DNA from: an uncultured Flavihumibacter sp.
GTDB lineage: Bacteria > Bacteroidota > Bacteroidia > Chitinophagales > Chitinophagaceae
Direction of reading: 5' to 3'
DNA: 64,000 bases
NCBI GenBank assembly: GCA_902168105.1
Contig: CABHOY010000089.1
Span: 26,071-90,070 of the forward strand
The notes beneath the pieces are model-generated. The model searched no databases. It saw nothing but the letters and a program-made list of their open reading frames with translations, and had not been told where the DNA came from. The translations under genes were made by a program, and so were the position numbers. Shown in pieces: positions 33,558 to 42,234 of this stretch (positions are counted from its first letter, which is position 1; every line of letters starts with the position of its first letter).

Positions 33558-35963
33558 TCATTTAACAATCCACTCGTGAATACCGGAAGCATTTTCTGCC
33601 GGTAACTGTATTTCGAGCTTCAGGGCGCTTGTTTTCACGGCTTCAAACTGCACACTGTCGTATTTATCTTTTGTGACCGTATATGGGGTGACGTTCTTCA
33701 CCGGTATCCATTGATCGCCCTGTTTGTACAGGATACGCCATGACGCAGGGATACGGCAATCCCCGAAAGGGCTGTCGTCATACCAGTATACCTGGGAGCC
33801 TGATACGGTGTATTCCTGGTCAAAATCATACTGCACCCATTCCAGCGTATTGTGTTTTGGCCACCAGTGGAGGTACATCGAGTTATTGTCATGAGAATTT
33901 AATGGTTCGTATTGATCATTCAGCGCTATATACATCCGCTTATTCGTTGTGGAGGCGCTGATCTTACTTTTGGACGCAATCGTAGGAGCCGGTTTAGGCC
34001 GGGCTGCTGCTGCTTCATAGGGAATCCAGACAGTCATTTCCGACGGTCCGCGGTTAGCCCAGGAGTAGTAGGGGATGGCAGTCACTGTTTGTGTGGTGCT
34101 CACCAGCTGGTCCGAGTTCAGTTGTCTGGAAGTTGCTGTACCGGGCATTTCCAGTACGGTAACGCCATTGAGGAGATCGGGCTTGTATACGGCATTGATA
34201 ACGGCATTTTTATCTACAACAATATTCTGCACGACAGCATCTTTATTGTCAGGTCCTTCCAGGCAATACATCAGTGGGCCGCGTTCCAGTGCAAAGCGGC
34301 TGGCATCACTTTTTACAGCAGCATTCGCCAGGACCTTCTGTACCTGCATGGGAAATTCCAGTTTGATCTTATCTCCGGATTTCCAGGTACGTTGTATGAC
34401 CACATAACCCTTTACCATGACATATTTCACCGGCTGATCATTCAGTAATATTTCGAAGGATCTTTTAGCTGCGCTGTCCGCGTCAAAATAAAGATCACCC
34501 GGCACTGGTTTTCCTTTCGACCATTCAGGAATACGGACGTGCAGTGCGAAAGCGGTGGCGTGGGCAGGTTGAATAGTGATGTCTATTTTTCCATCCCAGG
34601 GATAGTTCGTCTTTTGGGTAATGGATATCTTCCCAGCCGGTAGCTGGATCTTTGCAGTATTTCCTACAAAGAGGTTTACATAGAGGTCGTTCTTATTTTG
34701 TGCATAGATATAACCTGGCATGGAAGGCAGGAAGCGGGTCATATTGGAGATGCAGCAGGCGCAGCCGAACCAGGCGCTTCGCTGGTGTTGCCCCATGGAG
34801 GCCAGCGGATTAGGATAGAAGAACCGATCACCGCTTAATGATACACCAGAGAGCAGTCCGTTATAAAGCGTACGTTCGAGGATGTCTACATATTTCGCAT
34901 CGCCATGAAGAAGGAACATCCTGCTGTTCCAGTAAACATTGGCAATAGCCGCGCAGGTTTCTGCATAGGCCGACATATTCGGCAGTTCATAAGGTTTACC
35001 AAAAGCTTCACCATTACCGGTAGCGCCAATACCACCTGTGATATATAGTTTCTTTTCGACGACATCATGCCAGATATCGTCTATGGCATGCAGATATTGC
35101 TGATCGCCGGTCAGCGCAGCAACGTCCGCCATGCCGGTGTACATATAGGTAGCACGTACGGCATGTCCTACGGCTTCATGCTGGTCCACGACCTTTTTAT
35201 AGGACTGATTATATTCACCGCTATGAGGTTTACCGGGCCCGCGTACATCGAGAAAGAACTTCGCCAGATCAAGATAAGACCTGTTGCCGGTTACCCGGTA
35301 CATTTTTGTAAGCCCTGTTTCAACGATCTGGTGACCGGGAAAACGTTCCTCTTTTCCGAAACCGAATGTCTGCACCAGCAGGTCGGCATTTTTTATGGCG
35401 ATGTTCAGGAAATTCTTTTTGCCCGTAGCCTGGTAATGCGCCACTGCCGCTTCAAACAGGTGACCGGAATTGTATAGTTCATGACTGAGGTCTTCTTCTT
35501 CCTCCCATCTCTTTGTACCTATCCAGCGGTGAGGCTTTGGTGCGTTCATCGTACGGAAAGTATACAGGTAACCGTCTTTTTCCTGGGCTGCGCCGATAAT
35601 AGCGATCAGGGTATCCAGGTATTGTTCCAGTTCGGGATTTTTCTTCATTTGGAGGCTGTAAGAGGCGCCTTCTATCACTTTGTAAAGGTCTGTATCGTCG
35701 AAAGTATATTCTGTCATCGTATCGGCTGGTAATACATGCGCCGCCCGTTTGAAATTATCGATCCTGCCAGTACGCCGGCATTGCTCCAACGTATAGGGAA
35801 TTGTAACATCCGCATTTACTCGTATTTTTGGCGCCCAGAAGCTATCCGTCACCTGTATCTGGGTAAAAGCGACAGGCTGAATGGGGTAATCCTTTTTTAA
35901 CTGCGCCTGTGTCAATATGCTGATGCCGGCCAGTGGCACAAAAAAGATAGCAAATAATTTCAT
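33558..35963 (-). CDS. Secreted GH127-family glycosidase (beta-L-arabinofuranosidase type)
   Basis: An 801-residue protein with a signal peptide ending near LTQAQ (residue 21). The (alpha/alpha)6 barrel holds the GH127 metal/catalytic set: Glu335 and Cys337 in SAYAETCAAI, and Cys403-Cys404 in WFGCACCISN, matching Glu338, Cys340, Cys417 and Cys418 of the characterised Bifidobacterium enzyme HypBA1. C-terminal beta-sandwich regions follow, the last resembling a discoidin-like carbohydrate-binding fold. It removes L-arabinofuranose from plant glycans. No SusC/SusD pair is nearby, so it is not in a classic utilisation locus here. Confidence 0.9.
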   Translation of the reverse strand: MKLFAIFFVPLAGISILTQAQLKKDYPIQPVAFTQIQVTDSFWAPKIRVNADVTIPYTLEQCRRTGRIDNFKRAAHVLPADTMTEYTFDDTDLYKVIEGASYSLQMKKNPELEQYLDTLIAIIGAAQEKDGYLYTFRTMNAPKPHRWIGTKRWEEEEDLSHELYNSGHLFEAAVAHYQATGKKNFLNIAIKNADLLVQTFGFGKEERFPGHQIVETGLTKMYRVTGNRSYLDLAKFFLDVRGPGKPHSGEYNQSYKKVVDQHEAVGHAVRATYMYTGMADVAALTGDQQYLHAIDDIWHDVVEKKLYITGGIGATGNGEAFGKPYELPNMSAYAETCAAIANVYWNSRMFLLHGDAKYVDILERTLYNGLLSGVSLSGDRFFYPNPLASMGQHQRSAWFGCACCISNMTRFLPSMPGYIYAQNKNDLYVNLFVGNTAKIQLPAGKISITQKTNYPWDGKIDITIQPAHATAFALHVRIPEWSKGKPVPGDLYFDADSAAKRSFEILLNDQPVKYVMVKGYVVIQRTWKSGDKIKLEFPMQVQKVLANAAVKSDASRFALERGPLMYCLEGPDNKDAVVQNIVVDKNAVINAVYKPDLLNGVTVLEMPGTATSRQLNSDQLVSTTQTVTAIPYYSWANRGPSEMTVWIPYEAAAARPKPAPTIASKSKISASTTNKRMYIALNDQYEPLNSHDNNSMYLHWWPKHNTLEWVQYDFDQEYTVSGSQVYWYDDSPFGDCRIPASWRILYKQGDQWIPVKNVTPYTVTKDKYDSVQFEAVKTSALKLEIQLPAENASGIHEWIVK

Positions 35964-36058
35964 ACAACGAAGACGATTTTGGCAATGACTAAAATTATCG
36001 ATAGTTGTTTGACTGTGATGAAACTATATTAATCAGAATTGGTCAGATTTTATCAAAA

Positions 36059-36697
36059 ATGAGCGACAGCGGTCACCGTTACTTTATCATCAACAAACCA
36101 TACAACATGGTCTCCCAGTTTATCAGTCCTGATAAGGTCAGGCTGCTGGGAGATCTTGATTTTGACTTCCCGGAAGGTACTCATGCCGTGGGAAGACTGG
36201 ACAATAATTCCGAAGGATTGCTCATCCTCACTACCAACAAAAGAGTAACCCGTCTGTTATTTGAAAGTGAGCAGCCGCATAAACGGACTTACCTGGTGAT
36301 GGTGAAGAACATCGTAAGCCAGGAAACAGTAGAACAATTGGAAAAAGGTGTGACCATCCGTATCAAAGGTGGCGTAGACTGGGTAACGACTCCCTGTAAG
36401 GCGGAGATCGTGGAAAAACCGGCCTATATCAAGCCCAGGGAGCATCATCCGGTGAAAGAGTTCCTGCCGCATTCCTGGCTGCTGATCACCCTGACAGAAG
36501 GGAAATTCCACCAGGTGCGTAAGATGACATCGGCCATCAGGCATCATTGCGACCGCCTGATACGTGTTTCGATAGAGGACCTGGAGCTGGGCGACCTGCA
36601 GCCGGGAGGTGTAAAAGAGATGGAAGAAACAGAATTTTTCCGCCTGCTGAAGATCGAAAACTGGGAGCCCGAAGCGTCAATATTGCCGCAGGAATGA
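36059..36697 (+). CDS. RluE/RluB-family pseudouridine synthase
   Basis: A 212-residue RNA-modifying enzyme without an S4 domain. It starts with RYFIINKPYNMVSQF and carries the catalytic motif VGRLDNNSEGLLILTTN with the essential Asp, then KRTYLVMVKN and the late block LTEGKFHQVRKMTSAIRHHCDRLIRVSI. This matches the short RluE-like branch that modifies 23S rRNA. I use the ATG at 36059 rather than a TTG 54 bases earlier. The gene is divergent from GH127 and precedes the GH20 gene by 75 bases. Confidence 0.9.
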   Translation: MSDSGHRYFIINKPYNMVSQFISPDKVRLLGDLDFDFPEGTHAVGRLDNNSEGLLILTTNKRVTRLLFESEQPHKRTYLVMVKNIVSQETVEQLEKGVTIRIKGGVDWVTTPCKAEIVEKPAYIKPREHHPVKEFLPHSWLLITLTEGKFHQVRKMTSAIRHHCDRLIRVSIEDLELGDLQPGGVKEMEETEFFRLLKIENWEPEASILPQE

Positions 36698-36772
36698 GCA
36701 ATATGGCATCAGTTTACTGTTGAGATTCTTGTTATTTTGCCTGCTTCCATTATCATGCTTAAAGAATCTATT

Positions 36773-39091
36773 ATGTTCAAACCATTCAGGCTTACAGGCG
36801 CCGTGGTCCTCAGCGTATTACTCGGCATTTCCGTTGCCCGGGCGCAGGAGGCGGATCCTGCACGTTATGCTTTAGTTCCTTATCCGCAAGAACTGGTGGC
36901 CCGTCAGGGAGAATTTGTGATCACTGCGAAGACCAAACTGGTTTTACCTGCAAACAAGACATTTTTCAGCAATGAAGTGGCGCAATTGCAGGCGCTGGTA
37001 AAACAGGGATTGGGCAAAACATTGCCTGTATCTGCAACCGCTGGTGCAGGTGCTATTGTATTAAAGCAGAACGATCAGCTGACAGGTGAAGAGGATTATA
37101 CGCTGGATGTGACGTCACAACAACTGGTGATCTCCGCGAAAACACCTACAGGTATGTTCCGCGCTGTGCAGACAGTCCGCCAGCTGATGCCGGCTATTAT
37201 CGAAGGCGTAAAAGCCGGAAAACTGGTTAAGATCACAGTACCGGCTGTACAGATCACAGATCATCCGACGTATAAATGGCGTGGTATGCACCTGGACGTA
37301 TCCAGGCATTTCTTCTCCGTTGATTATCTGAAGAAATTTATCGATCTGCTGGCATTGTACAAAATGAACAAATTCCACCTGCATCTGACCGACGATCAGG
37401 GCTGGCGTATCGAGATCAAAAAATATCCGCTGCTGACAGAACAAGGGGCCTGGAGAGAATTCAACAACCAGGATTCCGTATGTATGCAGAAAGCGAAAAC
37501 GAACCCTGATATGGAGATCGACAAATCCCATATCATCCAGAAAAATGGCAAAACGCTCTACGGCGGTTTCTATACACAGGCACAGATGAAAGATGTGATT
37601 GCTTATGCGGCGGCGCGTCATATAGACATCATCCCGGAGATTGATATGCCGGGCCATATGATGGCGGCTATCAAAGCCTATCCTTATCTGAGCTGTGAGG
37701 GAGGTTCATCCTGGGGACCGCTGTTCACCACACCGATCTGCCCTTGTAATGAGAAGACCTTTGAATTTGCTGAGAATGTGTATTCTGAGATCTTCGCACT
37801 GTTCCCTTCGGAGTATGTTCACCTGGGTGCAGATGAAGTTGAGAAGAGCAGCTGGGCGAAATCGCCGTTGTGCGAACCTGTGATGAAGGCCAATAACCTG
37901 AAGACAGTAGAAGAGCTGCAAAGCTACTTTGTGAAGAGAATGGAGAAGTTCTTCAATTCCAAAGGCAAAAAGCTGATTGGCTGGGATGAGATCCTGGAAG
38001 GTGGTATCAGTCCTACCGCTATCCTGATGTACTGGCGTAGCTGGGTACCTGATGCACCTGTAAAGGCTGCGAAGAACGGCAATACCGTGATCATGACGCC
38101 TGGTAATCCTTTATATTTCGATGGTATTCCTGACCGTAATTCTGTTTCCAATGTGTATCATTTCAATCCTATTCCTAAAGGGTTAACGGCTGAAGAGGCT
38201 AAAGTTATCATCGGTGCACAGGCAAATATATGGACGGAATGGATCCCTTCCGAAAAACGTGCTGACTTTATGTTCATGCCTCGTATGACGGCATTGGCGG
38301 AAGTGTTGTGGACGAATCGCCAGGACTATGATAACTATCTGAAAAGGCTCAACGGCCAGTATAAAAGACTGGACCAGCTGAAAGTGCATTACCGTATGCC
38401 TGACCTGGATGGTTTCACTGACTATAACGTCCTGGTAGGTAAGACCGTGTTAAAACTGGAAAAACCGGCGCCTGGTATCACCATCCGTTATACTACCGAT
38501 GGTACTGCTCCTTCTGTGAAGTCGCCAGCCTTACCAGAGGCTTATATCGTTCCTGGTCCCGGTACTATCAAACTGGCTTCATTCAGCCCTTCCGGCAGTA
38601 TGAGTGATATCTACACCCTGAACTATCGTCAGCAGTCATTCTTCCCGCCTGCAAATGTAAGTGGCTTACAGAACGGATTACAATTACAATATTTCAACGG
38701 GTCCTACAAAGGCGTTGGTAAATTACCTGCAAAGGAAGACAGCCTGGTGAACGTAAATAATGCCATCATTCCTGAAGGTATGGGTAAAGGCGGTAAAGCT
38801 TTCGGAGCCAAATTGACCGGTTATATCAATGTTCCGGAAACGGCTATTTATAGCTTCTTCCTGACGGCTGATGACGGTGCTAACCTCTATATAGAGGGCG
38901 ATAAGGTCGTAGATAACGACGGCTGGCATGCACCGGTGCAGAAGAGCGGTCAGGTGGCTTTACAGAAAGGTCAGCATCCGTTTGAACTGCAATTTGTTGA
39001 AGGTGGCGGTGGTTATACGCTGAAGCTGGAATACAGCGTGAACGGAGGCAAGATACAGGCAGTGCCAGATTCCTGGTTCCAAAGGAAATAA
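36773..39091 (+). CDS. Secreted GH20 beta-N-acetylhexosaminidase with C-terminal PA14 domain
   Basis: A 772-residue enzyme with a signal peptide ending near VARAQ (residue 25). A GH20b domain precedes the catalytic TIM barrel, which starts around YKWRGMHLDVSRHFF and contains the Asp354-Glu355 pair in HLGADEVEKSS used in substrate-assisted catalysis. A chitobiase C-terminal beta domain (about 555-620; ITIRYTTDGTAPS) and a PA14 sugar-binding domain (about 635-765; FLTADDGANLYIEG) follow. It releases GlcNAc or GalNAc from chitin fragments or glycans. The ATG at 36773 gives the best signal peptide; 36755 is an alternative. Confidence 0.92.
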   Translation: MFKPFRLTGAVVLSVLLGISVARAQEADPARYALVPYPQELVARQGEFVITAKTKLVLPANKTFFSNEVAQLQALVKQGLGKTLPVSATAGAGAIVLKQNDQLTGEEDYTLDVTSQQLVISAKTPTGMFRAVQTVRQLMPAIIEGVKAGKLVKITVPAVQITDHPTYKWRGMHLDVSRHFFSVDYLKKFIDLLALYKMNKFHLHLTDDQGWRIEIKKYPLLTEQGAWREFNNQDSVCMQKAKTNPDMEIDKSHIIQKNGKTLYGGFYTQAQMKDVIAYAAARHIDIIPEIDMPGHMMAAIKAYPYLSCEGGSSWGPLFTTPICPCNEKTFEFAENVYSEIFALFPSEYVHLGADEVEKSSWAKSPLCEPVMKANNLKTVEELQSYFVKRMEKFFNSKGKKLIGWDEILEGGISPTAILMYWRSWVPDAPVKAAKNGNTVIMTPGNPLYFDGIPDRNSVSNVYHFNPIPKGLTAEEAKVIIGAQANIWTEWIPSEKRADFMFMPRMTALAEVLWTNRQDYDNYLKRLNGQYKRLDQLKVHYRMPDLDGFTDYNVLVGKTVLKLEKPAPGITIRYTTDGTAPSVKSPALPEAYIVPGPGTIKLASFSPSGSMSDIYTLNYRQQSFFPPANVSGLQNGLQLQYFNGSYKGVGKLPAKEDSLVNVNNAIIPEGMGKGGKAFGAKLTGYINVPETAIYSFFLTADDGANLYIEGDKVVDNDGWHAPVQKSGQVALQKGQHPFELQFVEGGGGYTLKLEYSVNGGKIQAVPDSWFQRK

Positions 39092-39117
39092 GCATACTTT
39101 TTATAGCAGAAAAGAAG

Positions 39118-39147
39118 CCGTCTCATTACGAAATGAGGCGGTTTTTT
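39118..39147 (+). terminator. Intrinsic terminator of the GH20 gene
   Basis: The stem CCGTCTCATT/AATGAGGCGG (one U-G pair) with loop ACGA is followed directly by seven T residues, 26 bases after the stop codon. Confidence 0.85.
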
Positions 39148-39263
39148 TATGTATGGATCAATAAGTCAAAGAACTGTCCTGGAAACGCCCAGGCCCCGGT
39201 TGCTGGTACGTTTTCGCGATTTATTATGCAATATTAGCGGAGATTTCAAAACGGTTTTGAACA

Positions 39264-39316
39264 ATGTATACAAGACGCAAAAACATGTATACAAGAAGCA
39301 GAAACATGTGGACGAA
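39264..39316. repeat. 21-bp tandem repeat, two and a half copies
   Basis: Copies at 39264-39284 and 39285-39305 share ATGTATACAAGA and differ at two positions; a partial third copy runs to 39316. GTATACAAG is the complement of the CTTGTATA core in the nearby palindrome, so the two elements share a motif. It lies in the non-coding stretch after the GH20 terminator. Confidence 0.6.
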
Positions 39317-39388
39317 ATTTTAGACTTTCAGTCCTGAAGAGAGTTTTGACTGTTTAAGTTTTTGAATCCGATTAGGCTTCATGATCAA

Positions 39389-39537
39389 TTAAATCAGGAT
39401 TATACCAGGCTTATACAAGGTTTATACAAGGCTCATCTTACGTTCATCTTACGTCTTTGAACGTAAGATGAACGTAAGATGAGCCTTGTATAAACCTTGT
39501 ATAAGCCTGGTATAGTCCTGGTATAGTCCTGGTATAA
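39389..39537. repeat. Long palindrome built of 11-bp units
   Basis: Arms 39401-39454 and 39461-39514 are perfectly complementary over 54 bp around the loop CTTTGA. One T/G position and five further pairs extend the stem to 60 (39395-39520). The right arm is seven consecutive 11-mers: ACGTAAGATGA twice, then GCCTTGTATAA, ACCTTGTATAA, GCCTGGTATAG, TCCTGGTATAG and TCCTGGTATAA. The left arm holds the complements of five. Much larger than a terminator, it lies within a 645-base stretch without a credible gene (39092-39736) whose other contents are the GH20 terminator and 21-bp repeats. Confidence 0.9.
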
Positions 39538-39736
39538 TGGGCCCTTCTTAGGAAGAACCCACTAGCCGAATAAGCTTTATAAGGGGGGAGATGGAACGAA
39601 GTTAATTAAACCAGGATTAACAACCAATGCGGTCAACCCGGTTCAGGACAAAGAAATTTAGCCATTATTTACTATCCATGTTTTTATTTTTATATATTTC
39701 CGTTGTTATGATAGTCGAATAATAGATGCTAAGAAA

Positions 39737-40198
39737 ATGCCAGAATTAATAGATCAATATTTTTTAGTTGACACGAGAGATACAAAATTTGTAACCCGTT
39801 TTCTTGATAAATACGTTCCGAAAAGAGAAGCGATTTGTGAATACTATATAATCTCGACGGAGTATGGGGAAGATGAAATTGAGCCGGAGAATTTAGATTT
39901 TGTTTTGTTGTTCTATGAACATCATGTTAATACTAGCTATTACATTTATTTAAGGAATCTTGATGAAGATTCGTTGATCGCTTTTGCCATTCTTACTTAT
40001 ACCGATGATGCAAAGATGGTTTTAGGCGTTTCCGTAATAGGAAGTTTCAATGACGTGGATGATATGAGAGAGAATACGAAGATCTTCAATGATATAAAGG
40101 CCTTTACTAATTCGGATACGGCTTGTATGGTATTAGAAGAGCCTCCGCCTTCTAATACAGCTGAATTCATTGAATTTGCGGAACTGTGGAAATTGTAG
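39737..40198 (+). CDS. Orphan acidic protein of unknown function
   Basis: A 153-residue protein without signal peptide. It is strongly acidic and rich in Tyr, Phe and Ile (for example EYYIISTEYGEDEIEPENLDF, shown in part: YYIISTEYGEDEIEPENL), with a likely alpha/beta core and a C-terminal helix. Size, acidity and position beside a polymorphic-toxin-like locus resemble immunity proteins, but no family is recognised. Its DNA is clearly more AT-rich than the GH20 gene upstream, which suggests recent acquisition. It is flanked by the long palindrome and by a 575-base AT-rich gap. Confidence 0.65.
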   Translation: MPELIDQYFLVDTRDTKFVTRFLDKYVPKREAICEYYIISTEYGEDEIEPENLDFVLLFYEHHVNTSYYIYLRNLDEDSLIAFAILTYTDDAKMVLGVSVIGSFNDVDDMRENTKIFNDIKAFTNSDTACMVLEEPPPSNTAEFIEFAELWKL

Positions 40199-40773
40199 GA
40201 GGCTCGCGTTTAATTGGAGTGTTTCAAAATAACACCACTACGTACATTCATTGCGTATACTCCATTTACCTTTATTTCTCAATCATTCCATAGTGGAACT
40301 CAAACAATTGTTAAAAAAATAATCTTGATAATTTTAAAGGAAATTTTCAAATATTCGGAATAATGTATTTCTTTGCAGATAGTTAGTTAGTCAGTATACC
40401 TATGGTTAAGTCAAAAATGTTCGTATTTATCAGGCGTTGTTAACTGTCCCGTACCTGTTTCTGTGCGTGCTTGATGATTTTCGTACTTCAAATGAGAAAG
40501 GATTAAAGGTCCTGAAAATCAACCTTAAGAACTGATTCACAATATTTATTAGGGGACTCTATATCTATTGGGGAAGAACAATATTTTCCCGTATACCTAT
40601 GCACGTTCCTTTGATTTATAATACACTGCTAACATAATTTATACCAATTGACACTGACTGTCAGGTGTGTCTGAGCGTATAGATCAACGCGCACTTTTAA
40701 ATGAAGTGATTGCGAATGGAGATGGTATGCTTGGCCAGATCCATAATTTGAACTGAATAACTCTTAATATTTT
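40199..40773 (+). promoter_or_regulatory. AT-rich intergenic region before the RHS locus
   Basis: 575 bases without a credible ORF on either strand. It presumably contains the promoter and leader of the 23-kb secreted-protein locus that follows. A short symmetrical CTGACTGTCAG lies near 40656. No TAnnTTTG box with a well-placed -33 element could be settled, so the exact promoter is not assigned. Confidence 0.35.
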
Positions 40774-41490
40774 ATGAATATCAAAACTGCGTTCGCTTTT
40801 TTTATATTGGGGATGTCTGCTGTAACAGTACGGGCTCAAACGGTGCCTTCCCTCCAGGATGTCACAGAGGTAGGGAGTACGACGACGAAAAGCATAGTCA
40901 TATTTAATCCGGATGGATTAAACATTGGTGTTGATGCAAGTACAGGATACACCATAAAAACCCATTTTCTCAGACCATCGCCGGCAGAGTCCAGAACATT
41001 ACGTTTTGATTGTACTTCGAATACTACCACAGGCGGCTGGGAATTCTATAATTCACAGTTAGGCAGATCTGTAATGTTCATTAAACAGGCTTCCGGTTTC
41101 GTTGGTATTGGCACTACAGACCCTAAGGCAAGATTATCAGTTAACGGTGATATCTATGCGAAGAGGGTAAGGGTAACACCTGACGACTGGCCGGATTTCG
41201 TATTCGAGCCTGCCTATGAACTGCCGTCATTGCAGGAGTTGGAGCGTTTCATAGCATTACATAAACATCTCCCGGGCATTCCTTCTGCGAAAGAAGTGAA
41301 TGAACAGGGTATTGATCTTGGTGAGAATCAGGCGAAATTGTTGCAAAAGATAGAAGAGATGACACTATACCTGATTGAACAGAATAAGAAATTCGCAGGA
41401 CTGGACGAAACCATGAAAGCGCAGGATAAGATGTTTGCCGATCAGGAGCAGCGTTTAAAGGAGTTGAAGACAATAATTGAACACAAATAA
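40774..41490 (+). CDS. Secreted tail-fibre-like protein, paralog 1
   Basis: A 238-residue protein with a signal peptide ending near TVRAQ (residue 22). A central beta-rich part has the collar GFVGIGTTDPKARLSVNGDI, common just before the end domain of tail-fibre-like proteins. It is followed by the conserved segment FVFEPAYELPSLQELERFI, LHKHLPGIPSAKEV, and a C-terminal coiled coil (about 185-238) that probably trimerises. It lacks the S74 peptidase residues. The next gene encodes a clear paralog, from tandem duplication. It is the first gene of the RHS locus, so I infer a structural surface fibre. Confidence 0.75.
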   Translation: MNIKTAFAFFILGMSAVTVRAQTVPSLQDVTEVGSTTTKSIVIFNPDGLNIGVDASTGYTIKTHFLRPSPAESRTLRFDCTSNTTTGGWEFYNSQLGRSVMFIKQASGFVGIGTTDPKARLSVNGDIYAKRVRVTPDDWPDFVFEPAYELPSLQELERFIALHKHLPGIPSAKEVNEQGIDLGENQAKLLQKIEEMTLYLIEQNKKFAGLDETMKAQDKMFADQEQRLKELKTIIEHK

Positions 41491-41510
41491 GCCAGATTGG
41501 AGGAGTACCT

Positions 41511-42224
41511 ATGAATTGCAGATTGCTTTTTTTCATATTTATTTTGGGCGGCACGGCTTTGAACGTTCATGCTCAAACAGGACCCGACCTGGAGGCAGTG
41601 ACCACCAAAGGTAATACCACCACTAAAAGTATAGTGGCGCGGCACCTGGAGGGATTAAGAATAGTGTCCGACCTACTCAATCCTGTCGTAGGGGTGCATA
41701 CGCTCAGGCCTTCCCCGGTTGATCCCGGCGTAATGCGCTTTGACTGTGGTTCGAACGTTGTTACCTCCGGATGGGAGTTTTACAACTCTGATACTAAAAA
41801 GTCGCTGATGTATATCAGGCAGAATACCGGCGCTATTGGAATTGGTACTGAAAATCCGAAAACGAGACTGGCGGTAAACGGTGAAATGCTGGGAAAGAAA
41901 GTACGGGTGACTGGTAAAGATTGGGCTGACTACGTGTTCGAATCCTCATACCAACTGCCATCGTTGCAACAAGTCGAAAACTTTATAGCAAAACATAAAC
42001 ATCTTCCTGATGTCCCTTCAGCAGAAGAAGTGAACAGAGACGACCTGTACCTCGGCCAGAACATGGCAGTGCTATTGAAGAAAGTAGAGGAAATGACCCT
42101 ATACCTGATAGCACAGGATAAGAAACTGAATGCGTACGAACAACGCGTAAACGATAGAAAACAAATGCTTGCCGACCGTGAGAAGCTCCTGTCAGAACTG
42201 GAGGCAAAGGTTGGAAATAAATAA
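41511..42224 (+). CDS. Secreted tail-fibre-like protein, paralog 2
   Basis: A 237-residue protein, colinear with the preceding gene: signal peptide (ending near NVHAQ), the collar GAIGIGTENPKTRLAVNGEM, then FESSYQLPSLQQVENFIAKH, KHLPDVPSAEEV, and a charged coiled-coil tail (KKLNAYEQRVNDRKQMLADR). It lies 20 bases after its paralog and 10 before the barrel-like protein. The N-terminal halves differ most, which suggests that the two copies display different beta regions on the same C-terminal stalk. Confidence 0.75.
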   Translation: MNCRLLFFIFILGGTALNVHAQTGPDLEAVTTKGNTTTKSIVARHLEGLRIVSDLLNPVVGVHTLRPSPVDPGVMRFDCGSNVVTSGWEFYNSDTKKSLMYIRQNTGAIGIGTENPKTRLAVNGEMLGKKVRVTGKDWADYVFESSYQLPSLQQVENFIAKHKHLPDVPSAEEVNRDDLYLGQNMAVLLKKVEEMTLYLIAQDKKLNAYEQRVNDRKQMLADREKLLSELEAKVGNK

Positions 42225-42234
42225 TTGCATCATT

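Noticed and set aside
39149..39337. 62-codon ORF after the GH20 terminator
   Set aside because: It starts at the end of the terminator's T-run, is made partly of 21-bp repeats, and shows no protein-like features; better explained as repeat DNA.
39389..39537. Possible CRISPR-like repeat array
   Set aside because: The units are 11 bp, contiguous without spacers and arranged as a palindrome; no cas genes are nearby.
41120..41260. S74 self-cleaving chaperone domain in the fibre-like proteins
   Set aside because: The collar is similar, but the Ser-Lys catalytic pattern of S74 domains is not seen and the C-terminus is only a coiled coil.
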